This document shows, piece after piece, positions 16,780 through 25,324 of a stretch of 47,418 bases of DNA (the stretch's first letter is position 1; the number at the start of each line of letters is the position of its first letter). The translations under genes and the position numbers were made by a program. The notes beneath the pieces are model-generated. The model was not told the DNA's origin and searched no databases. It saw nothing but the letters and a program-made list of their open reading frames with translations. The stretch is from Clostridium disporicum (lineage in GTDB: Bacteria > Bacillota > Clostridia > Clostridiales > Clostridiaceae), in assembly GCF_001405015.1 (NCBI RefSeq), contig NZ_CYZX01000027.1, positions 1 to 47,418 of the forward strand, given 5' to 3'.

Positions 16780-17022
16780 AATAAAGTGCGAAGCTCTTTG
16801 GTGAAAGGTTTGACTTCGTCAAAGGGGAAAAGTCAGCTAAAGCTGAGGAGAAAATATTGACTATGGCAATAGGGAAAAGATCTCTAATGAGATAAAATGC
16901 TTTTCTCTGCTACTTATAGTAGCATTTTCCCCTTAACGTAGTTAACTTTTCCCCGCTACGTAGTACCCTTTCACTTCGACAGAGTCGACTTTTCACTAGC
17001 GAGACTTAGCTCGCACTTTATT
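16780..17022. repeat. Modular mini-hairpin array with terminal inverted repeats
   Basis: The block is bounded by AATAAAGTGCGA (16780-16791) and its exact inverse TCGCACTTTATT (17011-17022). Inside are about eight clear small hairpins, for example TTTGAC-TTC-GTCAAA, TCAGC-TAAA-GCTGA, ATCTC-TAAT-GAGAT, TGCTACT-TAT-AGTAGCA, TTAAC-GTA-GTTAA, TCGAC-AGA-GTCGA and GCGAG-ACTTAG-CTCGC. The linkers read GGGGAAAAG or GGTGAAAGG in the left half and the inverse CTTTTCCCC or CCCTTTCAC in the right half. It ends exactly at the rpiR-family stop codon, between convergent genes. G+C is well above the surroundings. It may be a dispersed palindromic element or a bidirectional terminator. Confidence 0.75.
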
Positions 17023-17870
17023 TAGCTTTCTATCATTTTTTTATAATAATTTAATTTTTTTTCTAAGTTTTTATCATAGTCAGTTTTGAAGTAGCACGCA
17101 AATAGTATATCTAATATATAAAGCAATGATAATCTAGTTGAGAAAGATGATATTTTATTATAATGATTTTCGTTAGAACATAGATATAACTGATAATCGG
17201 CATATTCCTTAATTGGGCTATCTTCTGTCGATGATATCAATAATATTGGTGTTTTATTTCCTTTTAGAGTCTTAATAATCTTATTAACTAAAAGACCTCT
17301 ACCACCAAATGAAATTACTATAGCTAGGTGATTTTCATCACTACATGAAGCTACTAATCTTTGGTTATATTCTTCTTCTGGCACATTTATTGTAATACCT
17401 ATTTCTTGCATTTGAAATTTAAAGTTTTCAGCAAAAAATATATTACCTGCAGAAGTATAAACATCAATTTGTTTTGCTTTTTTCATGGCATTAACAGAAA
17501 GTCTTAATTGTTCTAGATTGAATAGATTAAATGTTGATAATAATGTTTGGTCATAATCTTCTCTTATCTTTGTAAGTATTTCATAGTGGCTTTGGTTCTG
17601 TTTAACAGGAAAGTCAAAATCAAAATCTTTATTTTCTTTTAGATAACTATTTATTGAGCCAGACATTTTAACTTTAAGGTCTGATAAACCTGATAGATTA
17701 AATTTTTGGCATAAACGATATAAAGTTGTTGTAGAGACAAAACATTCTTTGCAAATTTGCTCAGAGCTCATATTTAAAAAAGCATTAGGATTATCTAAGA
17801 TAAAATCAACTATTTGCTTTTCGTTATTAGTTAAGTTTTTTGTGTTTCTTAATTGAGTAAAAATATTCAT
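17022..17870 (-). CDS. RpiR-family transcriptional regulator
   Basis: The 282-residue product has an N-terminal HTH (residues 5-75: NLTNNEKQIVDFILDNP, then CKECFVSTTTLYRLCQKFNL) and a C-terminal SIS sugar-isomerase fold from about residue 110, with SFGGRGLLVNKIIKTLKGN and LLISSTEDSPI. RpiR regulators sense phosphorylated sugars. It lies 10 bases after the AraC gene and so forms a two-gene regulatory unit, divergent from the transporter and phosphoesterase genes it probably controls. Confidence 0.9.
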   Translation of the reverse strand: MNIFTQLRNTKNLTNNEKQIVDFILDNPNAFLNMSSEQICKECFVSTTTLYRLCQKFNLSGLSDLKVKMSGSINSYLKENKDFDFDFPVKQNQSHYEILTKIREDYDQTLLSTFNLFNLEQLRLSVNAMKKAKQIDVYTSAGNIFFAENFKFQMQEIGITINVPEEEYNQRLVASCSDENHLAIVISFGGRGLLVNKIIKTLKGNKTPILLISSTEDSPIKEYADYQLYLCSNENHYNKISSFSTRLSLLYILDILFACYFKTDYDKNLEKKLNYYKKMIES

Positions 17871-17880
17871 GAGATACCTC

Positions 17881-18774
17881 CTAAGCTTTATTAGTATTAT
17901 TTTTTCTATACTGAGAAGGAGTACATCCTAGGTGTTTATGAAATATCTCAGTAAAGTAACTTGAACTATTAAAACCACATTTAAGTGCTATTTCTGTAAT
18001 TGTATATGAAGTATTATTAAGTAATTTAATACTTTTATTTATACGATATTCTATAAGATAAGAAATAGGAGATTTATTTAATGTTGATTGAAAAATTTCG
18101 CAACAATTGCTACGGCATACATTTCCTGATGATGCAATTTCTTTTAATGTAATTTTATTTTTATAATTTCTCTGAATATATCCAACCATGTTATGTAGGG
18201 AATCTAAGTTTTTATCATAATAATATTCCTTAGAGTCTTTAGAGTTTTTTACATTATGATAAAGACAATAGAAGATTGAATATAAATTAGCCATAACTTG
18301 CAACTCGAAACCATCTTTTTTATCAGAACAAAATTCATGAATTTTAGTTAGTTTCTCTATAAAATCTTTTTGCCATCCAATAGATGAATCAAATATAAAA
18401 AATGGATGTGAAGTATCAGTGCATATTGGAATTATATATGAGTTTTTTATACTCTCTATATCTGAAAGAATTAATGGGTTGAATATTATACAAATAAAAT
18501 CACAGTCAGAACCATCGCATGAATATCCATAATGCATTTGCGCAGAATTTACAAAGATAGCTTGACCTTTTTTCAATTCATAGCTTTTTCCATTAATGGA
18601 GTATGACATTTTGCCTTCTAAAATTACTATGAATTCTATATCATCATGCCAATGGTTAGGGGCAGCCATATTAGGATATTCTGAAAGTAGTGATTGTTTT
18701 GAAAGGATTGGAAATCCTTCAAAGTTATAAGTGATAACTTCTGAATTATCATTTAATAATTTCATTTCAATCAT
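17881..18774 (-). CDS. AraC-family regulator with N-terminal cupin
   Basis: The 297-residue product has a cupin-type sensor at about residues 30-110 (APNHWHDDIEFIVILEGKMSYSING, with the metal-like H-W-H motif). Two AraC helix-turn-helix motifs at about 195-292 end in FNSSSYFTEIFHKHLGCTPSQYRK. GGAGG precedes the ATG. It is divergent from the MFS gene at 18913 with a 138-bp shared promoter region, so local control by a sugar-like ligand is likely. Confidence 0.9.
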   Translation of the reverse strand: MIEMKLLNDNSEVITYNFEGFPILSKQSLLSEYPNMAAPNHWHDDIEFIVILEGKMSYSINGKSYELKKGQAIFVNSAQMHYGYSCDGSDCDFICIIFNPLILSDIESIKNSYIIPICTDTSHPFFIFDSSIGWQKDFIEKLTKIHEFCSDKKDGFELQVMANLYSIFYCLYHNVKNSKDSKEYYYDKNLDSLHNMVGYIQRNYKNKITLKEIASSGNVCRSNCCEIFQSTLNKSPISYLIEYRINKSIKLLNNTSYTITEIALKCGFNSSSYFTEIFHKHLGCTPSQYRKNNTNKA

Positions 18775-18912
18775 ATAAACCTCCGATAAATAATAAAAAA
18801 TACGATTGTTATAAAATATTAGTTAATTTTTATATTATATATCTATTATATGGAATATTATTATAATGTAAACAATGTTATAAAAAATAGATGAGAACAA
18901 GGGAGATTATAT
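18775..18912. promoter_or_regulatory. Divergent promoter region of the AraC and MFS genes
   Basis: This very AT-rich spacer must carry both divergent promoters. ATTATAATG near 18860 could be a -10 element for the MFS operon. I cannot define operators with confidence. Confidence 0.4.
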
Positions 18913-20094
18913 ATGTTAACGGTATTATTAGTAATTATTTATATTGCATTTATTAGTTTAGGCCTACCAGATGCAATATTAGGATCAGCTTGGCCAACAT
19001 TGCATCAAGATTTAGGAGTACCTATGTCCTATGCTGGAGTAGTTACTATGATAGTTGCTGGAGGAACTATAGTTTCAAGCTTTTTTAGTGGAAAGGTTAT
19101 TAAAAAGTTTGGGACAGGAAAAGTAACTACATTTAGTGTATTTCTAACAGCAGCAGCTCTTTTAGGAATTTATTTTTCACCTAGTTTTATATGGATATGT
19201 ATACTTGGAATACCACTAGGATTAGGAGCAGGAGCAGTAGATTCAGCATTAAATAACTTTGTAGCACTACGTTATGAAGCAAAGCATATGAACTGGCTTC
19301 ATTGTTTCTGGGGGATAGGGGCTACAGCTGGACCATTCATCATGTCATTATATTTGTTAAAAGAAAATGGATGGAGATTAGGGTATCTAACTATAGGAAT
19401 TATTCAAGCAGTATTAGTTATATGTTTATTTGCATCATTGCCATTATGGAAAAAGTTTGAGGTAAAGGATAATGATGATGAAGATACTCATGTAGAAGTA
19501 AAGGTGTCTACTTTAATAAAATTACCAGGAGCAAAACCAGCTCTTATATCATTTTTCTGCTATTGTGCAATAGAATTAACAACTGGATTATGGGCAAGTT
19601 CATTTCTTGTTGTTAATAATGGATTATCAGCAGAGAAGGCTGCAAAATGGGTATCATTATATTACTTAGGAATTACAGTTGGAAGGTTTTTATCAGGTTT
19701 TCTTGCTATTAAGCTAAATAATAAGCAAATGATAAGAATTGGAGAAGTTATATGTATTATTGGAGCTGTTTTACTTATGATGCCATTTTCTAATAGTCTA
19801 CAATTATGTGGATTAATATTGATAGGACTTGGATGTGCACCAATATATCCTGCTATGCTCCATGAAACTCCTAATAGATTTGGTAAAGAATTATCTCAAG
19901 GAATAATGGGAATTCAAATGGCTACAGCTTATGTAGGAAGTACATTTGTACCACCGATATTTGGATTTTTATCTGGAGTTTTAGGGTTTAACATTTTACC
20001 ATATTTCTTAATGATATTGATGATACTTATGTTAGCTACATCAGAAAGAGTTAGTAAGGTATGTAGATGTAGCGAAAATATACAAGAAGTATAA
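18913..20094 (+). CDS. MFS transporter
   Basis: The 393-residue product has about 12 hydrophobic segments and a major facilitator signature in the first half (SGKVIKKFGTGKVTTFSVFL, the G-x3-D/R-R/K-like loop 2-3 motif). The GLPDAILGSAWPTLHQDLG start resembles FucP/YfkF-like carbohydrate or drug permeases. The regulators upstream and the phosphoesterase downstream suggest a sugar or organophosphate cargo; this is inference. The next gene follows after 11 bases. Confidence 0.85.
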   Translation: MLTVLLVIIYIAFISLGLPDAILGSAWPTLHQDLGVPMSYAGVVTMIVAGGTIVSSFFSGKVIKKFGTGKVTTFSVFLTAAALLGIYFSPSFIWICILGIPLGLGAGAVDSALNNFVALRYEAKHMNWLHCFWGIGATAGPFIMSLYLLKENGWRLGYLTIGIIQAVLVICLFASLPLWKKFEVKDNDDEDTHVEVKVSTLIKLPGAKPALISFFCYCAIELTTGLWASSFLVVNNGLSAEKAAKWVSLYYLGITVGRFLSGFLAIKLNNKQMIRIGEVICIIGAVLLMMPFSNSLQLCGLILIGLGCAPIYPAMLHETPNRFGKELSQGIMGIQMATAYVGSTFVPPIFGFLSGVLGFNILPYFLMILMILMLATSERVSKVCRCSENIQEV

Positions 20095-20105
20095 GAGGAG
20101 AAATT

Positions 20106-20993
20106 ATGAGTTATATAGACTTACACATGCATTCAAATTATAGTGATGATGGGGAGTTTTCTCCACAAAAAATAGCAGAACTATGCTTAGAAAAGGGAGT
20201 AAAGTATTTTGCAATAGCAGACCATAATTCAACAAAAGGTGTAGCTGAAGCTAAAGAATATTGTGATGATAAAGATATTACAATAATTCCTGCAATAGAA
20301 TTAGATTGTACTATTGATGGAGTGAATCTTCATCTTTTGGGATATAACGTAGATTACAAAAGTGATGATTTTAAAAGAATAGAAGAAAACATAATAGCTC
20401 AAGAGCAAGTGGCATCTAAAGAACGTATGAGATTAGTTAGAGAGCTAGGGATAAATTTTGAAGATTCAGTAATAGATGGATTGTCCAAAAACGGAGTAGT
20501 TAATGGAGAAATGATTGCTGAAGCTGCAATGCTTTTTGATAAAAATAAAGAAAATAAATTACTTAATCCATACTATGAAGGTGGACTGAGAAGTGATAAT
20601 CCTTATGTTAATTTTTATTGGGATTACTGTTCACAAGGAAAACCTGCATATGCTGAAGTAAAATTTATTTCTCTGCAAGAAGCTATCAAAGTGGTAGAAG
20701 ATAACGGAGGAATTCCAGTACTTGCTCATCCAGGCAATAATGTAAAAGAAAATAAAGATTTATTAGAAAAAATTATTAAAGCAGGAGTTAAAGGATTAGA
20801 GGTTTATAGTAGTTATCATAATGAAAAGCAAACAGCTTTTTATAAAGATTTTGCAATAAATAATAATTTGATTATGACATGTGGAAGTGATTTTCATGGT
20901 AAGACAAAACCAAGTATAAGTATTGGTGGAATAAGCTGTGAAGATAATGAAGAAAAAATAATAAATGAATTAAGTAAAAAATTCAAATTATAA
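20106..20993 (+). CDS. PHP-domain phosphoesterase
   Basis: The 295-residue product has the PHP metal motifs DLHMHSNYSDDG (residues 5-16), FAIADHNST (about 37-45), a Glu in AIELDC, LAHPGNN and CGSDFHGK near the C-terminus. This is the family of histidinol phosphatase and of RNase AM/TrpH-like 3',5'-nucleotide phosphatases. The compact size and the insert after HLLGYNVD suit the TrpH/YciV subgroup. It is cotranscribed with the MFS gene. Confidence 0.87.
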   Translation: MSYIDLHMHSNYSDDGEFSPQKIAELCLEKGVKYFAIADHNSTKGVAEAKEYCDDKDITIIPAIELDCTIDGVNLHLLGYNVDYKSDDFKRIEENIIAQEQVASKERMRLVRELGINFEDSVIDGLSKNGVVNGEMIAEAAMLFDKNKENKLLNPYYEGGLRSDNPYVNFYWDYCSQGKPAYAEVKFISLQEAIKVVEDNGGIPVLAHPGNNVKENKDLLEKIIKAGVKGLEVYSSYHNEKQTAFYKDFAINNNLIMTCGSDFHGKTKPSISIGGISCEDNEEKIINELSKKFKL

Positions 20994-21021
20994 AGCATAC
21001 TAATTATATTTTTTTCATTTT

Positions 21022-21060
21022 AAAACTGTGTAGTTAATAAAAACTATGCAGTTTTTATTT
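21022..21060 (+). terminator. Terminator after the PHP gene
   Basis: AAAACTGTGTAGTT pairs with AACTATGCAGTTTT around AATAAA, followed by TTATTTATT. Hairpins of the same AACTGTATAG type recur at 22401 and 27258. Confidence 0.8.
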
Positions 21061-21232
21061 ATTACCAAAATTATGTAGTATAATATAAATAAGGTTGTTA
21101 TGAGAAGTGATAAAGTGGGTGAATCTTATTTACGGGAAGCTTATGTGGAATTGGAGTAATAGGAGTTCTTGTTAATACATATTTTTTATTAAATAAAGTA
21201 TATATTAATATGTTTTGATTGGGGGGAATTTT

Positions 21233-21931
21233 TTGAAAGAATTATCAAGTGGACAAAAAAGAATACTATGTTTTTGTGGTCTAGGAATAATGTTTATTTT
21301 TATGGGAAACAGTAATAACTCGCCAGAGGTATTTATTCGAAGGATATTTAAGCCTATTAGCGGAGAAAATTGGGTATTTTATTATTCAGGTTTTATAGTT
21401 ATTGGAGGAATTTATTATTGTTTATATAAGCTTAATGAAATTAAAGAAAATAGATTAATTAGGACTCCCATTAGAAGGTTTATTTCAACTATTTTATTAA
21501 TGAGTATTTTTCCTATGCTTTGGACAAACTGTACACAAGTTTACAAGGGATTTTATAAAGATTTAAATGCAATATATATTGATAGAGAAATTAGTTATAT
21601 GAATTTTAATAAAGGAAATGGAACAGTAAGTATAGATGGAAGATTATACATAAAAAATTGCAACAATGAAACTCAAGAATTTTACATAAAAATTAAGACC
21701 CCATCATCAATAAAGTCAGATATAAAAGAAGACTACGTAACCTTACCTGAAAAATATATAGTACATCCAAAAGAGAATAAAACCATATATGTAAGTCAAG
21801 AATTACTAAGAACAGGGGAAAGTAATAATTCTACGTATATGATGAAGGGATTTGAATATATATTATTTAATGATAAAGATGAAGCTATTTTTGAGGGTTC
21901 AGTATCTGATTATAAATATGATGTTAGATAA
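21233..21931 (+). CDS. Membrane-anchored protein of unknown function
   Basis: The 232-residue product is not recognised. Two or three hydrophobic segments lie in the first 100 residues (ILCFCGLGIMFIFMG, WVFYYSGFIVIGGIYYCLY, FISTILLMSIFPMLW). A soluble C-terminal half that looks beta-rich follows (GTVSIDGRLYIKN ... FYIKIKTPSSIKSD), probably outside the membrane. The TTG at 21233 is chosen because GGGGGG lies 6-12 bases upstream; an earlier in-frame TTG at 21215 lacks such a site. Confidence 0.55.
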   Translation: MKELSSGQKRILCFCGLGIMFIFMGNSNNSPEVFIRRIFKPISGENWVFYYSGFIVIGGIYYCLYKLNEIKENRLIRTPIRRFISTILLMSIFPMLWTNCTQVYKGFYKDLNAIYIDREISYMNFNKGNGTVSIDGRLYIKNCNNETQEFYIKIKTPSSIKSDIKEDYVTLPEKYIVHPKENKTIYVSQELLRTGESNNSTYMMKGFEYILFNDKDEAIFEGSVSDYKYDVR

Positions 21932-21967
21932 TTATATTATTAAAGTAAGTTTGTATGGAGAAAAATT

Positions 21968-22066
21968 ATGGAGGAAAAATTAAAGTCAGTATGTTGGTTT
22001 TTTGCTGGTGTACTGTGTTATTTTATAGTAAGTAAAATAATAGAATTATATTGTATAATTAAATAA
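21968..22066 (+). CDS. Small single-span membrane protein (32 aa)
   Basis: An ATG with GGAG seven bases upstream opens a 32-codon frame. It encodes MEEKLKS followed by one hydrophobic helix (VCWFFAGVLCYFIVSKIIEL) and a short tail, a plausible small envelope protein. Function is unknown; it follows the membrane protein gene after 36 bases. Confidence 0.5.
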   Translation: MEEKLKSVCWFFAGVLCYFIVSKIIELYCIIK

Positions 22067-22121
22067 AAATAAAATAAAAGGGCATTGTATTGTAGATATG
22101 ATGATAAAAGGAGTGTAGATT

Positions 22122-22373
22122 ATGATTGAATATAAATTTGATACTCAATTATTAATAGAGGGGAATAACCTTTCAGAAGATGAAATTAACGATTATATTA
22201 CAGCAAATATTGAAGGAGATTGTTTACTTGCTGTTGGTGATGATGAATTAATTAAGATTCATTTCCATACTAATACACCATGGAAGTTACTTGAATACTG
22301 TGCTTCATTAGGTGAAATATTTGATGTTGTTGTTGAAAATATGGAGCGACAAGCAAAAGGACTTAAGGGATAA
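22122..22373 (+). CDS. Stand-alone DAK2/FakA-like C-domain protein (83 aa)
   Basis: The short product FDTQLLIEGNNLSEDEINDYI ... GDCLLAVGDDELIKIHFHTNTPWKLLEYCASLGEI resembles the stretch that follows the kinase domain in FakA/YloV-type fatty-acid or dihydroxyacetone-kinase-like proteins (V-G-D-D-x-L-x-K-x-H-x-H-T-N-x-P). No kinase domain is present in or near it. It is complete, with GGAGTG upstream and a terminator downstream, so it is a stand-alone family member rather than a truncation. Confidence 0.65.
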   Translation: MIEYKFDTQLLIEGNNLSEDEINDYITANIEGDCLLAVGDDELIKIHFHTNTPWKLLEYCASLGEIFDVVVENMERQAKGLKG

Positions 22374-22400
22374 AATAAATATATTGATTAATAACTAACT

Positions 22401-22437
22401 AACTGTATAGAAATTTATTCTATGCAGTTTTTATATT
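22401..22437 (+). terminator. Terminator after the 83-aa gene
   Basis: AACTGTATAGAA pairs with TTCTATGCAGTT around ATTTA, then TTTATATTT. Confidence 0.75.
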
Positions 22438-22597
22438 TACTATAGATTTATAGTAAAATTAATTTTTTAATCTAATTTTAATCTTTCTTATATTTAAGAT
22501 TAATTTTCCAAAAGTATTATATAACCATAGTAAGAAACGGAAGCTCACTACTAAGATACATTTGTAGGAGCAACTTAATTTTTGGAGGTTATATATT

Positions 22598-23134
22598 ATG
22601 GAAAGAAATGAAATGATCGAAGTATTAATGGGAAAAGCTAATGTAAGTAGAGAAGAAGCACAAGAGGTTTTAGAAATATGTAATTGGGACCTTTTAGATG
22701 CAATAATTTACCTAGAGAGAAGAGGAAAAGTAGAAAACAATGAAACTACTACAATAATCGAAGTAAAGGAAGAAGAGCAAGAGAAAAAGGAAGACCATAA
22801 AAAGCATGAAGAGAAGTTTGGTGGTATTGGTGAAGTTATCGGAAGAATGTTCAAATTTTTAGGTAAGTTTATAAAAAAGGGAAATGAAAATTTCTTTGAA
22901 ATAAGAAAAGCTAATGAAAAACCAATAAGAATATCATTAACAATATCATTACTTTTATTAATATTCTTATCAGTGCCAACTATAGTATTATTAGTAGTAG
23001 GATTATTCTGTGGATATAAGTATTCAATATCAGGTCCAAGCATGAATTATGATGGAGTAAATACTGTTTTTGAAGAAGTATCAAAGTCAGCAGATACTAT
23101 CAAAAAGGATTTTAAAGAAGGTTATGATAGTTAA
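22598..23134 (+). CDS. UBA-like plus DUF4342-like membrane protein (first paralogue)
   Basis: The 178-residue product has an N-terminal UBA-type three-helix bundle (VLMGKANVSREEAQEVLEI ... WDLLDAIIYLERRG, residues 8-45) and a charged linker. An amphipathic stretch (FKFLGKFIKKGNENFFEIRKANEKP) and two adjoining membrane segments at about 108-145 match the DUF4342 pattern as I recall it. The second copy at 24767 has the same order. Such proteins are thought to be envelope-associated; their role is unknown. Confidence 0.65.
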   Translation: MERNEMIEVLMGKANVSREEAQEVLEICNWDLLDAIIYLERRGKVENNETTTIIEVKEEEQEKKEDHKKHEEKFGGIGEVIGRMFKFLGKFIKKGNENFFEIRKANEKPIRISLTISLLLLIFLSVPTIVLLVVGLFCGYKYSISGPSMNYDGVNTVFEEVSKSADTIKKDFKEGYDS

Positions 23135-23147
23135 TATTTAAGAGTAA

Positions 23148-23178
23148 AAGAGTTGTGTTATACGACTCTTTTTTTATA
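23148..23178 (+). terminator. Terminator after the first DUF4342-like gene
   Basis: AGAGTTGT pairs with ACGACTCT around GTTAT, followed by TTTTTTTAT. Confidence 0.8.
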
Positions 23179-23401
23179 TATGAAATAATAATGTAATAGT
23201 AACTTTTGGAGGGATTTTCACGAAAGGAAGTATATCAGTTCATAATTTTTGAAAAGTAATATAAGACCGTGCGCTCAGAAGGTCATAATATAATATATTT
23301 TAGCCTTCGTGTTTATAAATAAATATTGCTGGTATATAATAAAAATAAGAAATATATGTAGTAAAGGATAGATTATTTATAAAATATATAGGTAGGAAAA
23401 T

Positions 23402-23758
23402 ATGAAAATAGATGTGGAATATTGCATTGAGAGTAATTTAAGAAGTGAAATAATTAAAGTTAAAAATGTTTGTATGGAGATATTAAATAACCCAGAAGTA
23501 TATTTATTTGGTTCAATATCAAAAGGAATGTATAAAAAAAATAGTGATATAGATATACTGATTCTAATATCTGAAAATAAAGATTTAAAAGAATTACGTA
23601 ATTTAAGACATAGCTTAGAGGATAAAATAGAAGAACTTAAGTTAAATCGTGACGTAGATATAAAATTATATAATAAGGATAGATATATTGAATTAACAAG
23701 AGACATAAGTTTTGAACAGGCTATATATAAAGATTTAATTGATATAAGGATGTGGTAA
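23402..23758 (+). CDS. MNT-type minimal nucleotidyltransferase
   Basis: The 118-residue product has the polymerase-beta nucleotidyltransferase core: VYLFGSISKGMYKKNSDIDIL (GSxxKG ... DxD, residues 37-57) and a third acidic residue in NRDVDIKLY. Proteins of this size pair with HEPN proteins; in known MntA/HepT systems the MNT partner AMPylates and silences the HEPN RNase. The HEPN gene starts two bases downstream. Confidence 0.85.
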   Translation: MKIDVEYCIESNLRSEIIKVKNVCMEILNNPEVYLFGSISKGMYKKNSDIDILILISENKDLKELRNLRHSLEDKIEELKLNRDVDIKLYNKDRYIELTRDISFEQAIYKDLIDIRMW

Positions 23759-23759
23759 T

Positions 23760-24146
23760 ATGGTAAAAAGAGATATGTTTTACTTTGCAGATATTGATGA
23801 AAAATTTATAGATTCTACTAAAGATAGTATAGGGCTTGAAGATGGAGTTCTTGTACATTGTCAACAATGTATAGAGAAAAATTTAAAAGCAATAATACAA
23901 AAAAAATATGGAATGATTTCAAGAGAACATAACCTAGTAAAATTATTAGAGGTATTATATCTACAAGACTATAGTGAATTAAAAAAGTATAAAAGTTTAT
24001 GTAGAGATTTAAAGGATTTTTATTTCAGTAGAAGATATGCTTCAGATGATTATGAAGTTTTAACCCATGAAGAATATCTGGAATATATAGATAAGTTTTA
24101 TGAATTATTAAATGAGATAAAAGTAATTAGACAAGAGTTAGAATAA
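23760..24146 (+). CDS. HEPN-domain protein, partner of the MNT gene
   Basis: The 128-residue all-helical product carries the HEPN core HCQQCIEKNLKAIIQKK ... SREHNLVKLLEVLY and DFYFSRRYASDDYEVLT. This is the PF05168-type arrangement. The RNase motif R-x4-6-H of toxic HepT proteins is not evident: after RRYASDDY the next His is too distant. It may be a non-nucleolytic or divergent HEPN protein. It directly follows the nucleotidyltransferase. Confidence 0.8.
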   Translation: MVKRDMFYFADIDEKFIDSTKDSIGLEDGVLVHCQQCIEKNLKAIIQKKYGMISREHNLVKLLEVLYLQDYSELKKYKSLCRDLKDFYFSRRYASDDYEVLTHEEYLEYIDKFYELLNEIKVIRQELE

Positions 24147-24183
24147 TAAACTAATAGTATTATGGGTAAAAGGGTGTGTAAAT

Positions 24184-24597
24184 TTGAAAAAATACTTAGC
24201 TATACTTACGTTAACTATAGTAGTATCTATTATTACAGGTTGTACAAGTAATAATGTAACTAAGGTAACTTACCATGGTGAAAGCCTTAATTGGGAATCA
24301 ACGATGATTTTTGATGAAGAGGATAAGCAGAGCTTAAATATTAAATATTTAGGTGAAGAGCAATTTCCTATAGATGTTTCTTTTAATGCAGAGTTCTTAT
24401 CTGGAAATGGTAGTGGTGGTTATATGGAGTATGGAGAGTTAGCAAATGATGTATTTGGAGGATTCACCTTTGAGAATGATTATGATAAAAAGATACATGG
24501 TGATGTATCAAAGTATGGAAATAAAGATTCGTTAGAAGTTTTTATTAAGTGGAATGATAAAGAAGAAACTATTGTACTAAATAAGGTAGAAAAGTGA
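24184..24597 (+). CDS. Small lipoprotein of unknown function
   Basis: The 137-residue product has a lipoprotein signal (MKKYLAILTLTIVVSIITGC, lipidated Cys20) and an acidic, beta-rich mature part (TKVTYHGESLNWEST ... KDSLEVFIKWNDKEETI). The family is unrecognised. A TTG start is used, with AAGGGTG upstream. Confidence 0.65.
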   Translation: MKKYLAILTLTIVVSIITGCTSNNVTKVTYHGESLNWESTMIFDEEDKQSLNIKYLGEEQFPIDVSFNAEFLSGNGSGGYMEYGELANDVFGGFTFENDYDKKIHGDVSKYGNKDSLEVFIKWNDKEETIVLNKVEK

Positions 24598-24766
24598 TAT
24601 GTTTTTATGAGGAATAAGTGTAAAGCTTGTTCCTTTATTTTTAGGTAAAATGATATATAGTAGACTTTAACATTATATGGGAAATTTATGGTATATGATA
24701 TAATTAAGTGAGATTCTTCAAGATACCAAATCAGGGATTTGGACTTTCAGTTATGGAGGAGTGTTT

Positions 24767-25312
24767 GTGGACAAATTAAAATTAGTAGATAGATTAAGGG
24801 AGAAAGCTAATATAAGTTATGAAGAAGCTAAGATAGCTTTAGAAAATAGTAATTGGGATATATTAGAGGCTATGCTTTACTTAGAGAAGCATGGAAAAGT
24901 AAACAGTCCTTCTGTTAGTATATTTTATTCAAATGAGTATAGCGAGAGTTATACTGAACATGAGGAAACTCATAATAATGATGATAATATAAATAGTGAT
25001 AACTCTAAAAGCAAAGATAATTTTGAAGGAATTTTTGAAGCGATATGCAAGGTTATAGACACTGGAAATAATATATTTCTTCAAGTTAAAAAAAGTAATA
25101 GAGTATTAGTAAAGATACCACTTACGGTTGTGGTTGTACTTTTATTTTTTGCATTTTGGGTGATAATACCTTTAATTATAGTAGCATTATTCTTTGATAT
25201 AGAAATTTCACTTTCATCAAAAAGATTTGATACTGATAAAATAGATAAGGTTAATGAAGCTTTTAGATATTTATTAAAAGTAGCTCAAGATATAAAAAAG
25301 AAGTTTAAATAG
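24767..25312 (+). CDS. UBA-like plus DUF4342-like membrane protein (second paralogue)
   Basis: The 181-residue product is a paralogue of 22598: a UBA-like bundle (LREKANISYEEAKIALENSNWDILEAMLYLEKHGK), an acidic Asn/Ser-rich linker, the DUF4342-like amphipathic segment and membrane helices (VKIPLTVVVVLLFFAFWVIIPLIIVALFF). The start is GTG at 24767, six bases after GGAGGA; a GTG at 24761 directly abuts that site. It lies 12 bases before the response regulator and is likely cotranscribed with it. A CCAAATC-AGG-GATTTGG hairpin lies upstream (24726-24742). Confidence 0.65.
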   Translation: MDKLKLVDRLREKANISYEEAKIALENSNWDILEAMLYLEKHGKVNSPSVSIFYSNEYSESYTEHEETHNNDDNINSDNSKSKDNFEGIFEAICKVIDTGNNIFLQVKKSNRVLVKIPLTVVVVLLFFAFWVIIPLIIVALFFDIEISLSSKRFDTDKIDKVNEAFRYLLKVAQDIKKKFK

Positions 25313-25324
25313 AGAGGTTTATAT

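Noticed and set aside
21100..21210. Possible small gene before 21233 (short frames encoding MRSDKVGESYLREA and GIGVIGVLVNTYFLL)
   Set aside because: The hydrophobic frame lacks a start codon and the other stops after 19 codons without a ribosome site; at most a decayed remnant.
23230..23330. GACC...GGTC stem with a GC-richer loop as an ncRNA candidate
   Set aside because: The stem is only four pairs and no promoter or terminator pair supports an RNA gene.
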